Part shown: piece by piece, positions 51,963-63,903 of the stretch | Position numbering within the stretch: position 1 is the stretch's first letter | Layout of the letters: every line of letters starts with the position of its first letter | Assembly: GCF_016859285.1 (NCBI RefSeq) | Contig: NC_053417.1 | Location: 15,066,706-15,130,705, forward strand | Direction: 5' to 3' | Source: Xiphias gladius | Taxonomy: Eukaryota; Chordata; Actinopteri; Istiophoriformes; Xiphiidae | DNA: 64,000 nucleotides | The notes under the pieces: model-generated | What the model was told of the DNA's origin: nothing | The model's database searches: none | Seen by the model: the letters and a program-made list of their open reading frames with translations, nothing else | Made by a program: the position numbers and the translations under genes

Positions 51963-52780
51963 TGGGGAGGGTTGGAGCTCCCAGGAGTCAGTGGCTCACA
52001 GTGCCTACAGTGATAGCCCAGTTCCAGGTGTGTGATAGCATGTGAATGAGGATCAAATCTTGGTCCATTCCAAATCATGGATTTTTAGTGCTGATATTTT
52101 TATCACACAAACTTACTAAATGACATGTTGGCACTTCTTTTTACCATATTCACTCTTTGATTAGAACAAGTGCTTGAAAGTACAAAGACAGATGTTCTGA
52201 CTCTAAGTTGACTGTTTGGATGATTGACCTGACCAAAAGCTACAGCCCAACGAATGATCTGAACGGCTGAAAACTAAAGTTTCTTAAGTGTGGCATCAGT
52301 TATTCAAAATAGGAAGACATTAACAGCTCTGTAAGGTTTCTGTCCAAAGGTTTCCACCCAGTATCAGCTGCTTCTAAGTCTCTTGCGAACTGAGAGTCAT
52401 CTTCATACGTCCGTCGCAGGTACCTGTCTCGACGCAGGTGTTTTTGTGGGTTTCAGCTCACTTACCACTTCTCTCTCCACGCAGCTCCCTTGACGAGACA
52501 CACAGAGTGACGCACGCCTAAAGCCCGGCGGCTCCCTGACTCCCTGCAATTCCTAGGCACGCTCCTGTGGCGCTCTCATCCTCTTTGTCCATCCAGAAAT
52601 GCCTGTGTCGAGCTGTTTTTTTTCCTCCTCTCTTTCGTCCACCGTCTTCTGTCGCGTTTCAGCGCTCCTGGCCACCTTGCACCAGCCATTGGGTCTTATT
52701 AGCGTCCGGACAAGATTGCCCTCCCTTCCTCTGCGCGCTCCCACCGCGGCAGCACACGCCTCCAATTCAACCTTACAAAG
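51963..52780 (-). promoter_or_regulatory. dhh: Possible dhh 5'UTR exons and promoter area
   Basis: On the minus strand a strong donor (GTAAGTGAG) begins immediately 5' of 52466 in + coordinates. An acceptor-like CACTGTAG lies just beyond 52004, suggesting a non-coding exon at about 52466-52780 spliced to a short leader before the ATG. The 52480-52760 interval is locally GC/CpG-rich. This is a sequence-based guess only. Confidence 0.3.
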
Positions 52781-54723
52781 GACATATGATTAGCCTACTT
52801 ATGTTAACACAATGACCCCCCACCCCCTCCACCTCATTAAAAAGTTTGAGGGTAAATAAAATTCTTCCACGGCAGACTGCAAAGTTAAATCAATGCTACT
52901 TAACAGCTCACCTTCGATTTTCTGAAACGTTTGAGACATGATAGTTTAGATCATCTACATATCAACTTTAGCAGGCATATTTAGAGCACATAAAATATAT
53001 TTACAGCCAAAAAAACCAAAAAAACAAATGTCAATTGAATATCTTTGAACCAACATGCCCTTGCTTCTGTTTGCTCATCCCACCCATCAGAGTGGACAGG
53101 TCAACTGTGATGACTCTGTGCATGCGATATTAATAGACAGAGCCGAAGCTGAGGGTCTAAGAGGGAGCACAAGTGTCCAGCCTTGACACCCCTGACTGTG
53201 ACTTACAGTGTTGCCTTCCTGTGTTTGGGGAGCCAGCCCGACCCCCTGAACCTTATTGCACCCATGACCTCTCCGCTGGAAACACCCGCTGGCCACATCA
53301 ACATATTATTTTTATCCATCTCAGAACAATAGCTGGGAGAGTCATAAAATGTGTCAGATAATGCCGAAGAGGGTGCAGAAAAGAAAGGAATCATTGTGTC
53401 TCAGGGGTCTGACATCTGTAATCACATACGGAAGCTTAAATTAATGGCAGATTAAAGGTCGTAGTGTGTCACCATCATATCTCTAGCTTCCTGGAATACT
53501 TGAGGATTCAATGCATCATGGCCAGTTCCTTCACAGTGACTTTGTTTCAAAGAATCTTAAACCCACTCATAACAGAGCTGCTCTGTACTTTCTGGAGGTT
53601 TATAGTTTTATGTCAGTGCGTATCTTGATGGTTTGCTGTGATTGCACGGCAAAGATGCTTCCAGACTCAATCCCTGTTAAGATGGACATTCAGCATCCCA
53701 CAAAAAATTCCTATCTAAAAAGCACCTGTGAATTTCTCATTGTGTGTCTGATCTAAACAGCACTTAAAATTTTGCTTTTGTGTTTGCATGAGTAGGAGGT
53801 CACTGAGCTCCACAGTGACCATGGAGAGGCATCCTTGTTGGGGAAGTTTCCAGAAGATCCCAGGATGTTGTAGGGAGGGGTGGCAAGGCAAAGCTGCATC
53901 TTCCTGTCTTCATGATAAACATGGAAGAAGGCTCAAGTCTGGCCCAAGCAGCACAGATGAGAGATATCAGCCTTCATGACGAATGCAGGGAATGACTCAA
54001 TCAAAAAAAAGCAACAAACACTTTCATATCTACAATTACCCACACCGATGTTTCTTTTCAAAGCCATACAAGAGAGGAGATTTCCATCTGACATGAAAGG
54101 AAAAGGAAGGAAGCAAACATCTGTGAGTTGGAGATGGAAATAAAGTCATTATTATTAGTTTTTATTTTGGTGCCCCCATCCCCCTGCCTTCCCCTGCCTC
54201 TTTCTGGCTCTTAGCAATTTTACTCCCCCATTGCAGGATGGGAGTACATGGCTGAATGAATGGTTTGGTTTCCTGCGAAGCCAAAGCACAGAAAATGAGA
54301 TCTTTCCTGCCTGGGTTAGACTACCCTGCTTTGTTCTTTCCAGACGAACGCCTGTGCTTACACCTGAGCTGGCAGTCAACGACAGTATGTACCTGCAAGC
54401 CAGGTTTTCCTTCAACCGTGGGCCTGCTGGTGAAAAACAGACACTAAAAACTGGCTCATAATCGCCAAATACTGTTATCTGCAAGTGCAGTCAAAAATGA
54501 AATTAGGATTTGCAAGCTCTTTTTTTTTAAATGATACATTTATCATAAAATAGAAATTAGCTTTTAAAACAATGCTGGCTTTGACATCTCAAGTGTTGTC
54601 TTGTCCCTTGGAGCTGAATAGACACTCTACAGGATCCACTTCCTCAGATGGAGGCCGTTAGAAGGGTTGTGGGGGAAAAGGAAAGTCAAGGAACTGACAC
54701 CTAGCCACCTCCCTCGTGCTCGC

Positions 54724-54763
54724 TCTCACACACACACACTCTCACACACACTCTCACACACAC
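54724..54763. repeat. CT/CA compound microsatellite
   Basis: Alternating CTCTCACACACACA blocks repeated three times. Confidence 0.85.
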
Positions 54764-56333
54764 GTCCTTTCTCTCTGCCCACCGCTGCACCGCCCATTCT
54801 ACTGTCTCTCACCGTGTTATCAGTGCAGGAAGAGGCAGGGTGGTGCATTCTGATGTGGCTGCACACACTGCATGATTCTTGGCTTATGTATTATAACTCT
54901 GTGTTGTAAGTTACACGCCGTGCTTGACTTTCAATGATACGTCTCGCACTGCATGTGTAATGTGCTGATTTCAGTTGTGCCGCATAAAGTGATGTGAAAA
55001 GTGAACATTAACATGTTGAGTCTTGGTTTAAGTTGCTTTGCTCAGCATTAATATGGCCTTTGAAAAAGGGCACCAGTGAGCTGAAGCTGATGCGATGCTG
55101 CACCGAAGTGGACAATAGACTGAGAAGGGTGGAACTTCCTGGCCCCAGACAAGCAGGTCAAAGGTCACATATGATGCTATACCTTGTTTTGTGAAAAAAT
55201 ACAATTTACATTGTATAGATTACATTAAAGAGGTCTCTATTAAACTGAATAAAATTGTGATATTTCAGGTTTCTCCCTAAAAATCCATGTCACACCATTC
55301 ACCCTGACCCGATGAAGCAGAGGCCTGTGCCAATCAACTGTGTGAAGCAAGTGTGCCATGAGTGTGCAGGCAGGATGGCGGGCAGCTATTGCAAATGGAC
55401 AGTATGACCCATTATCAGTTGATTAGTGAGCAAGTCTCGCCTTTTCCGGTGAGTGGTCCTGTATTTGCAAGCATACAACCGAGGGAACAACAGCCTCTAA
55501 TGCACTTTGGCATCAGCTTCAAACAGCTGACTGTCAGGAAAGCCAATCTGTGTCTTTTTCCCCCCTTCATTCTTATGTTTTGACAATAAAGATAGCCTAT
55601 CTCATCCCATTACAAGCGGCCCGTCTCCTGCCTTGTCCCCGATATGCCCGACAACTAGTCCAATGGAGTGTGCTCCCCAATGGGACTGCTGGGACACTTT
55701 GATTGCACTGCTATCAACCCTTAATATTGTTCTGCAGGGAGAGGTGCTGTACCAATGTTTCTCCAACAAAATCCAAGGTTAAGACTGAAATGCTGTCTTG
55801 CTTCATGGTGTTTGTGTGTGTACAATGTGCCTTTATAGGGGGAAGAAGAAAAAAAAAAAAAAAAAAATCATCAAATCCGGTTTGCTGTAGTTGCCCTAAT
55901 AAGCCAAAAAGCTTAATGCACCATTGGCACAAACTCTGCACTATTTCTCCAAAGTGTAACACAGTGTGGTGTCCAGACGGACTTTCAGTAGCACAGTTGT
56001 GGCATTGTTTCTTTAAATTCAAAGAGAATTTCAGCTCAGGGAGTGGGCGATAGGACTTAGTGCTTTGGTAGATTAAACCTTTTATTTTATTAGAGGAAGG
56101 ATTTATATTCACTCAGGCTCATTCAGCAATGCCTAAGTATTGTTCTAAATGTGCTTCCCAAGTCATATCCCAAGGAAAATTGTGAATGATGACTGTAAAT
56201 TGCATTTCTTGAATTGTTTTTGCTCTCTGAATCACCACCTTTTAACCCTGCAATTGACAGCATCAGTCTGATTGTTCAAACTTAATGACACTGAACAAAC
56301 TCTTTTCTTTCAAGACACACTGATAATGACACG

Positions 56334-56334
<1 letters not shown>

Positions 56335-56385
<51 letters not shown>

Positions 56386-56405
56386 AGGTGTGTGTGTGTG
56401 TGTGT
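56335..56405. repeat. (AC)n followed by (GT)n, self-complementary microsatellite
   Basis: About 24 AC units run directly into an 8-base spacer (ATACAAGG) and then about 9 GT units. The two tracts are reverse complements and could pair as a hairpin. Confidence 0.9.
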
Positions 56406-57009
56406 CACTTCCTCAGAGAGTAACCAGTCTCCAGATGTGCAAGTAATGTTGCTGTGAAATTTGAGTTCATTTCCTTTTAGCAAAGGAAACGTAGTGCAAA
56501 ACAAACCTTAAACCAAATAAGCTCAATTAAATCATCCAACAAAACAAAACAAGAAATGCAAACAAAAATCAAGAGGGAGAAATTAATCAGAGACGGGCTT
56601 TTCTTGAACTGACTTCAGAAAAATGAGATGAGGAAATGAACAATAGGCAAGGAAAAGGGATGGAAGAAAGGAGGTGGGTGGGTGGTGGTGAGGTGAAGGA
56701 GTGAATGTCGCTTCTCCTCCTGATTTGCAGGGTTTTTATCTGGCGGTTGCATCGGAGTGGGGAAAGCGTGGGCTATGGCTGTAGTGGCGTCGTGGCTGGA
56801 CCCTGCCGACAGACAGGCCAAAATATAGCTTTCTTCTGCTGCTGATTAAAGAAGTGCAACAAAAGGGTGGAGGGATGTAGAGGACAGATGCCCTCACCAG
56901 TCACACGCCCACCACAGGCCAGTTTGTTACATTTCATAAAATGTAACAAACATGTAACAGAATCACACTAAAAAGTCACCTTGATGTGCATCCAACAGGA
57001 CACAAAGAA

Positions 57010-58774
57010 GTTAAAAACAGACATTTTTATTGCTTTCTTCTCATAAAAACAAACAATGATGGTTAAGAAAAAAAATAAAAATAAATCAGTTTTAAGAAAA
57101 TCTGAAACATCAGAGCATCTCAAAAGTAAACAGTAAACACATTTTTTTTTTTATCTTTGAGAACAACTCTAAAGATTTTTGTCTCAAATGAATCACATTC
57201 AACATTTTTAACACCTGTTAAAAATCCTGTTAAAAGTAATGACTCAACATGTGAAGTATAGATCCCAAAATGCCCATAAATAATGATAAAACAGCACATT
57301 ATAAACTCTGTGTTGCAAAAAAACGAGAGAAAATTCCCAGAAAATGTGAAATGAGTAAACTTCAGAGTACTCCATTTATAATACATATAATAACTAACCA
57401 GAGAGAGAGAACCCCACACAACAATGAGATTGATGTTGGGTTTGAGAGACACTGTCCCCTGCTGGTCAAACCAACAGCTATTAACCTGCTGATACAGCAG
57501 CAATGGCAAACGGTGACACAGGATCACCAACAAATTGAGGATGATGAGATGCAGCTGATAAACATAACAGAATTTAGGTTATCGAAATATAAACACTGAC
57601 ACCAGAAAGGATTGCATGGATTGATAGTCACGTGTTATTTTAAAAGACTATTCTGAGCTTTCACCCAAATTCCGACTAAGAGGACTGATATGAAAAAATA
57701 CTTCACAGAAAATAGAAAGCATACAGAAAATTTTGAAATTACTTTTGGTAAAGTTAAAAACTGTGCCTTTTACTTATAAAATATTGCACTTCCCCACACA
57801 AATTCTTAATAATTCACAGCTTGATTGGTCTAGCGCAGAAGTTTCTCCTAGTGAGTGTCACATGGCATTCAAGGGTCTTGCATAAGACAAAGTAAAGCTT
57901 TCTTTTTAAGTGTGTTTTTGTAAATACTAGACTAGGCCTCAGAGTCAGTAAGCTTACTGTTACCTTCAAAAAATAAAAACCCTGCTCCATAATAAATCAC
58001 CACAGAATTCTACTAGTAAACTGGGTTTGTAAAAGAGCTCTGACACTGAGACTATTACCTCACTCTCATATACTCCCTGTGTAACCTGTGGATCCACAGA
58101 TAGACAAGGTACTCTGTGTCCTATTTGCGCCCAATAACAACTTCCTCTCATTTACTAACACAGCACTGGTGCAGACTGGGCCCACCAAACACATGGAAGT
58201 AAGACTCCCAATCTTAAAATAGTGGTACAACCTAAGAGAGGAAAGCGTGGGGAAGTCACGAAGAAAGAGAGAGCACTCAATCGACCTGAAGCAGGAAGAG
58301 GAAATTATGTCACAGTGACAATGTAATATTTTAAAATTACTCCGCTGACTTTCACGTGTCAACAGAGCAACGGCTATCCAATGAATCCTCTTTTCGTAAG
58401 GCATCGGGTTTGCAGGGGGATTGCTCTGTTATTGTCCACTATAGCGGGACTGCAAATATAGCTGTAATCCTTTTCCCCTTGTTCCAGTCATAACCATGAC
58501 TCAGCTGACCGCTTGTACCAGTACTTGTCCTTGCAGTCAAATAACTGCATGTATTCAGACCCTGATAAACTGGTCATCAAACACAGCTTTAAGGAGAGCT
58601 CCCACTGGACAAACACAGGCAGACTCAGTATTCTCCAGTCTCGTCACATGGGGTGACCTGCACTATGTAGCAGCTGGCAAAGGGACTGAACTGTAAATGC
58701 TTTTAATCCAATAGGTGCACATTTGAAGTGGCTCAGTTTTCTAAAAGGTTAGGAAAGGCAGTGGTGAGGAGAAG
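57010..58774 (-). other. lmbr1l: lmbr1l 3' untranslated region (maximum extent)
   Basis: AT-rich sequence after the stop. A minus-strand ATTAAA at 58702-58707 could end a short transcript. AATAAA at 57026-57031 could end a 1.75-kb 3'UTR. No exon-like features. Confidence 0.4.
57026..57031 (-). terminator. lmbr1l: Candidate distal polyadenylation signal for lmbr1l
   Basis: Minus-strand AATAAA about 1.75 kb past the stop. A nearer variant, ATTAAA, is at 58702-58707. Confidence 0.35.
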
Positions 58775-61700
58775 TCACTGGATTTTCGAAAGTCCACTGG
58801 TCAGGAGAAGTCTGAAGGGGACGGTGGAGCGTGACACAGTTAAAGGCAGCCTGTGCAGACCTGCAAAAACAGAGAAACAAAAAGGACCATAACACCACAC
58901 GCAATCACAAGGTGGAGCGCAAAACCTGCAGAGCTAAGAAAAATAGTGATTTAGGTGAAATGAAAGTCTATTAATCACAGAACAAAAGTAAGTTGTGAGG
59001 CAATGGGAAAGTGCAAGAAAGCTGCCATGGTGCAGAGATGCTATCTGTACTTTGAGGAAGGGGATTTGCGTGTATGTGTGTGCGTTTGGCGTGTCAATGC
59101 TCTGAGCGCTTGTTTGTGTTGGGTGGAGGTTTAGAGGGTGTGTATGCTGCGAGGGGTCTGGGGCAGTGTGCCTGAAGGTCCCCAAGGGGACCTGACTCTC
59201 CTCTTGTCCCTTTACACTTTCCTGAAAGAATTGTATTCTTTCTATCTGAGGAAGAGAGACCAGCCCACTGGGAAACGGGGCCAAAGGTGGGAAAACTTAT
59301 GACACAGCTATCCAAGTGCAACAAATTTCAGCACAATCCCACTGACAGAAAAATATATGAATACAAAGTACCTTCATGTTGCTTTATGAATCAAAAAGAA
59401 AGTAGACTGACCAAAGGCACGGATGAGCTCTCTCTGAACTGCCCAGGTGACTGTCTTGATCAGGGAGGCAGAGGTGAGACCAGCAAACAGCATGTTGTAC
59501 AGGAAGACTATGTAGAAGTTCCCAAGCCAGTTAAACCGACCAAAGTCCCCCAGTAGATCAAAGCGGGTGATCCCTAACACAATGGAGGCCAAAGAAAATG
59601 TTAGGCATGTGAACCAATTGCTCAAGCCAAGCCTTACCTGCAGCTACAGTATTCATGGCATACAAATGCCCTCTTGTGGGCATTACTAAAACTGCAAGTA
59701 AAATGTTGATTCACTCTTGATATTACATACATAGATGCTGTGTCCCAAATCCATACTACATAGTAATTGTACACAATATGTGCTGTATACCAATTGTAAA
59801 AGTGTTTTCTTAAAGTTACAGGACAGTTCCTATTGAAGAAATCTATGTAACAAAAAAAGAGAGAGCAGACTATTTTTCCAAAAAATGAATTCATGTTTTT
59901 ATGTTGTCTGTAATCTTCTTTGAACCGTCTCACCAGCATATACAATTCGGTTTAATGTTCTGCAGCTTTATGTAGCTGACCACTTTCTTTTTAGGCACTG
60001 CATTATGGGAAAATAATGTACATAAATAGCGCACTTGAAAAAAAAACAAAAAACAGAATTTTTGGTATGTAAGTGATTTTTTTTTTTTTTTTTTTTTTTA
60101 AAACTTGACGTTACTTTTCCACTGTGACCACACTACTTACTCAAAACCTGTTTAGTATTAGAGTATAGAATGGAATTAGAATAAATACTGTGTTTGTCAT
60201 TTATGCTACGTTCTTACCAAGTGTGCGTGAAAAGACTGGCAGTGCAGAGCTCAGGATAAGCAGTGAAACACAGTTTCCAATTATCTGAAAGGAACAGGAA
60301 TTTAGAGGTTACTCTAAAAAGGTATAAACACAGTACATCACTAGTTTCTTCTTATAGCTCATTGTGAGATTAGCTGCATGTTAAGGTTAGCTTTCAAGTA
60401 CCTGTGTGAGGTTAGTGTCCTGTGCACGAGGCAGGAGCCCAGTGAAGAGAGGGGAACTATAGAAACCCACCACTGAGGAGACCATTAGGTAGCTGAAAAT
60501 CATTTTAAGGACCACAATGGAAAGAAGAGTAGCACACTCACGTAAATATCAAATGACATTAAGAAAGTGTATCAATGTTTTTTAATGTTTGGAAGTAAGA
60601 GAATGAGTCAACATCACACACACTGGTCTAACATGAAGGACAGTCTGTTGGTGGCTGAGTCACAGCCAAATGGACATGACTAGTTAACATCTATATGCAC
60701 ACACTCATAGTTGAATAGGATGAAAGGATACAGGATAAGGACTACTTGAACTGCTGCACCCAGTGAGCCGAACATAGAGAAGGAGGCCAGTCCCAGGTGA
60801 GGGTCCTCAAACACACAAAAATAACAATCATTAGTGTGCACGGACGACTTCGTGTCGCACATCAAACATGAAGTTCACAGTTTTCTTTCTGGCAAAATCC
60901 TCACCTCCATTCCTCTGGGCATAGCTGTCTCATCCAGGAGCAACTCCAATACATTGAAACAGACCATCAGCACACACATCACCTGAAGAGTCATTAACAG
61001 AAATTATACAATAAAAATCATCATCTGTGTTAATAAATGAAAGTTAAAGCAGAATGTAATGTTTGTATTGATGAATATTTGTTCACCGTCAGTGCGAGGA
61101 GCACAAGCATGGCCAGTGGATAGCCCAAGTTTCGCTGCCATGGGGATGCTTTCCTACGCATCTCTGTGTGTGTGTGTTTGGGGGGGGGGCAACAACAACA
61201 AATTAGTGTACAGCAACAAATGACTATACAATGTTATCACTGTGGGAGAAACCCAGCAGAGAGCAGTGTGTCACCTAGTCTTACCCAGAGCGATGCGCTT
61301 GCTCCGGACTGTTTGGTACTCTTTTTTCATTGCCTCCATGTTCAGCTTGACCCAGCATGAAGTACTTTCACCTTCAATCAGACAACATCCCATGATAGAG
61401 ATAAAAAGTCAATCAGTCAGCTTTAAACTAAATCATCAGAAAATGGCAGAAGAGTGTGTTCATGGTGACCCTCTTACAGTTCAGTTTCCTGGAGAGCGAG
61501 TCCTCCTCAAATGTGGTGCAGCTCAGTGTATCTTCTACATCTTCCAACAGCTGAAGAGGATAGGATAAATAGATCAATGAAGGAAATTACAGTTCACAGC
61601 CACAAAACAACTTTTAATGTCATGGCTATTCTATGTGAAGTGGGCAGTGGCAATGTTGGTCTGACCATCTGTCCACCACTTTTGTCCAGACTGAAATATC

Positions 61701-63903
61701 TCAACAACTATGTTTTGCGCCCTGAGGATGATTCCTACTAATTTTGATGATCCACCATGAGGTTGGAATTCAGGTTGTGTGTGAAATGTCTTGAAAACTA
61801 CTGGATGGATTGTAATGACATATAGTACAGACATTCATGTCCTCCTCAGGATGAATTTTTATAAGCTTGGTGAGCCCTTAACCTGACCATCATCAGGTCA
61901 ATTACTTTGGTACTTGCGTACTTGCAAAAGTAATGACCAATATGTGCCAATTAGCTAGTGTTTGCATATTACCATGGTAAACTAAAGATGTGTCCTAAAC
62001 CCATACTACATACTAACTCTAAACAGTATGTACTATGTACAAATTGTCATAGTATATTATTTTAGCACTACAATGCTTAACCAATTTCCCACATTGTATT
62101 GCTTCCTGATAATAAACAAACTTTGGAAAGCTACCATGTATTAAACGTCACATAGAGAAATCAAAATGTTTTTCCTAAGATTTAATACTTTGTTTTTCAA
62201 GATTTTTTAGAACTGTTTCACCTCCACCCACAATTTATTTTATTTTTTTTCCAGCTGTGAAAAGCTTGTCTGTCTCCTTTGTGCATTGCACTGGGGGAGA
62301 ATAGTGTGCATCAACAGCACACTCAAAAATTCGGCTGTATTTAGTATGAGTACTGTCTGCTATATGTAGTATGAATTTTGGATATGGCGTCAGATGTCTT
62401 AGCATTTAGTAGAGCCTCACAGAGCTACTAGCATGGCTGTCAACTTTTAATTTAAAAAAAAGAGAAAAAAGTTTTTAATTTCTAGACATTAGGTCAGTGA
62501 CTCACCCTTGGTTTGACCAGTAGGTTGCCAGTTACACTAAACATTCGGGACAACCCAAATGGAGTGCACACTAGAGAGATAAAGACAGAGAATGTGATAT
62601 AAAAGTATGACATGCTACAGTTTTTGGCTGCTCAAGTAATTATGATTACCATATACTTACACAAAAGCAGCAACACTCCAAACAAAGAGATGCCTGAGTA
62701 CAGGTAGGGGAGGTAATACTCCCACAAGTCTGAAATTCAGAGAAGGAGTGTAAAAGGCACTATATTAAAAACAGTAAACCCTGCTGTCACTGAAGGATCT
62801 TCGGGTATGATGCAGGTGACTCACCATAGAGGCTCTTCCTGGCTATATTGTCATGGAGGAGGGCTGATGCCACCCACACAATGCCCAGCACAAGCAGAGC
62901 CAGCAGCAACAGCAGCACAACTGCTTCATACACTCGTGCCATCACCCCCTACATGCACAAAAAAGATTTTATCAACAAGTTCAAATACAAATGTTGTCGA
63001 CTTATAGTTAAGTCTGTCTTAAATTGTTTCTGGGTCTAGAGCCACCATTTGTAAGGGAATGCCAAAATTTGTACCTTTTTGGACCCTGCAAATCCCTCAG
63101 ATTCTGTGAAGAAGTAGGCAAAGGGCATGAGGAAGACCAGGGACAAATTGGAGAAAAGGAAAACTAGATTCCACAAGCCTGACGAGAGAGGAAGAGAGAT
63201 ATTCCACATATTAGTATTCAGTGCAGACAGTCATTAGGGTCAAAACTGCAGTGAAGAATTACAGCAGTATCACTGAGGACCACAATAAGGCATAGTCCTG
63301 CCAAACAGTGTAGCATGAAAGCAGCATGTGCAAATAAACAAGAATGTGTAAGAATTAAAAAGGAATAAAATAATGTGAGAGATTATGTTCTGAGATTATC
63401 ATCAGAACATTTCTCACACGAAAAAACATCGCGTGTCTGTTTTACTTTTGGGTTTCAGAAGTACTTACTTTACATCTTAGTTGGGGAATTTAAAAAAAAT
63501 ATATTTTCATACAGTTGGAGTTTGAGTGCTCAACTAGACCAGTTGGACCGATTTTTCAAACCCAAATAATTCACATAGCAAGGTCACAGCCCCTCTATCC
63601 ATTAGAATTATCTGTTGCTATTTGGACATAAGGCCTGTGTAGTATTGATTTGGTTATTACCAGTGATCCTCATTAAATCTGTTCCAGTTTCAAGCAGTGA
63701 TGACCTCTGCCATTATCAGCCATTGCTATGGTGTTGTCAACTGGTGAAAACAATAAGAAGTACCGTGTATAAGAGATCCATTGAGCCACTGCATGTAGTA
63801 GCTCTGTGGGAAGGTGAGCAGCACCTCATTGGACAAAATGGAGATGGGGAGAAGGAGAACAGCACACACCGCAACAGACAGGGTGAACGTACACAACCAC
63901 AGC
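58775..63903 (-). CDS. lmbr1l: LMBR1-like protein (lipocalin-1-receptor type multipass membrane protein); 5' exons missing
   Basis: LIMR family protein. Mammalian LMBR1L is reported as a lipocalin-1 receptor and as a negative regulator of Wnt signalling in lymphocytes at the ER (family knowledge). Exons: 63764-63903, 63075-63178, 62825-62948, 62661-62729, 62506-62570, 61478-61550, 61285-61371, 61087-61163, 60905-60982, 60732-60805, 60402-60492, 60218-60284, 59412-59573, 58775-58860. All phases join, giving 431 residues to TGA. Landmarks: WLCTFTLS, ISILSNEVLL, YYMQWLNGSLIHG, LWNLVFLFSNLSL, KASPWQRNLGYPLAM, YLMVSSVVGFYSSPLF, GITRFDLLGDFGRFNWLGN and the end ELIRAFGLHRLPL. Several hydrophobic membrane spans are visible. 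About 55-60 N-terminal residues lie beyond the right edge. Neighbouring dhh supports lmbr1l over its paralogue lmbr1, which pairs with shh. Confidence 0.93.
59739..60073. mobile_element. MITE-like repeat copy A in an lmbr1l intron
   Basis: Begins TGTGTCCCAAATCCATACTACATA and ends near a TTTGGTATGT segment. The interior CACTGCATTATGGGAAAATAATG and CACTTGAAAAA resemble the second copy at 61989-62390. It includes a long T run at about 60078-60100 just past its end. No ORF. Confidence 0.5.
60493..60731 (-). other. lmbr1l: U12-type (minor spliceosome) intron in lmbr1l
   Basis: The donor on the minus strand is GTATCCTTTC, a perfect match to the U12 5' splice consensus. A branch-site-like GTCCTTAAAA lies about a dozen bases before the CAG acceptor, as is usual for U12 introns. 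The flanking codons join as VVLIL|YLMVSS, matching the protein family, so the junction is firmly placed. Confidence 0.85.
61664..61905. repeat. Interspersed teleost-type repeat in an lmbr1l intron
   Basis: Contains GTCCACCACTTTTGTCCAGAC, GAAATATCTCAACAACTAT, CACCATGAGGTTG, then a second diverged unit with TGGATGGATTGTAATGACAT, ACAGACATTCATG and CTCAGGATGAAT. The phrases match a widespread perciform repeat as I remember it. The internal two-unit structure is visible directly. Confidence 0.6.
61989..62390. mobile_element. MITE-like repeat copy B in an lmbr1l intron
   Basis: The left end TGTCCTAAACCCATACTACATA is mirrored at the right by TATGTAGTATGAATTTTGGATATG, whose reverse complement shares the CATACTACATA core. 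The interior GCACTGGGGGAGAATAGTGTGCATC parallels copy A. No transposase ORF, so it is non-autonomous. Confidence 0.6.

Larger units (their letters stand above)
52781..57009. other. Intergenic region between lmbr1l and dhh
   Basis: No splice-supported coding sequence. It holds (CA)/(CTCT) microsatellite DNA at 54724-54763, an A run at about 55850-55867 and an AC/GT microsatellite pair at 56335-56405. Several ORFs of 60-130 codons occur but lack conserved motifs. I see nothing else. Confidence 0.6.

Noticed and set aside
56615..56821. Minus-strand ORF in the intergenic region upstream of dhh
   Set aside because: No conserved motif, no splice partners, and low-complexity Pro/His content.
58934..59284. 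Candidate last exon of lmbr1l after 59411, reading DRKNTILSGKC or an alternative frame with IERIQFFQESV
   Set aside because: The acceptor is acceptable but neither frame matches the family end. The exon at 58775-58860 continues FG|LHRLPLTVSRS in phase, which fits LMBR1-family C-termini.
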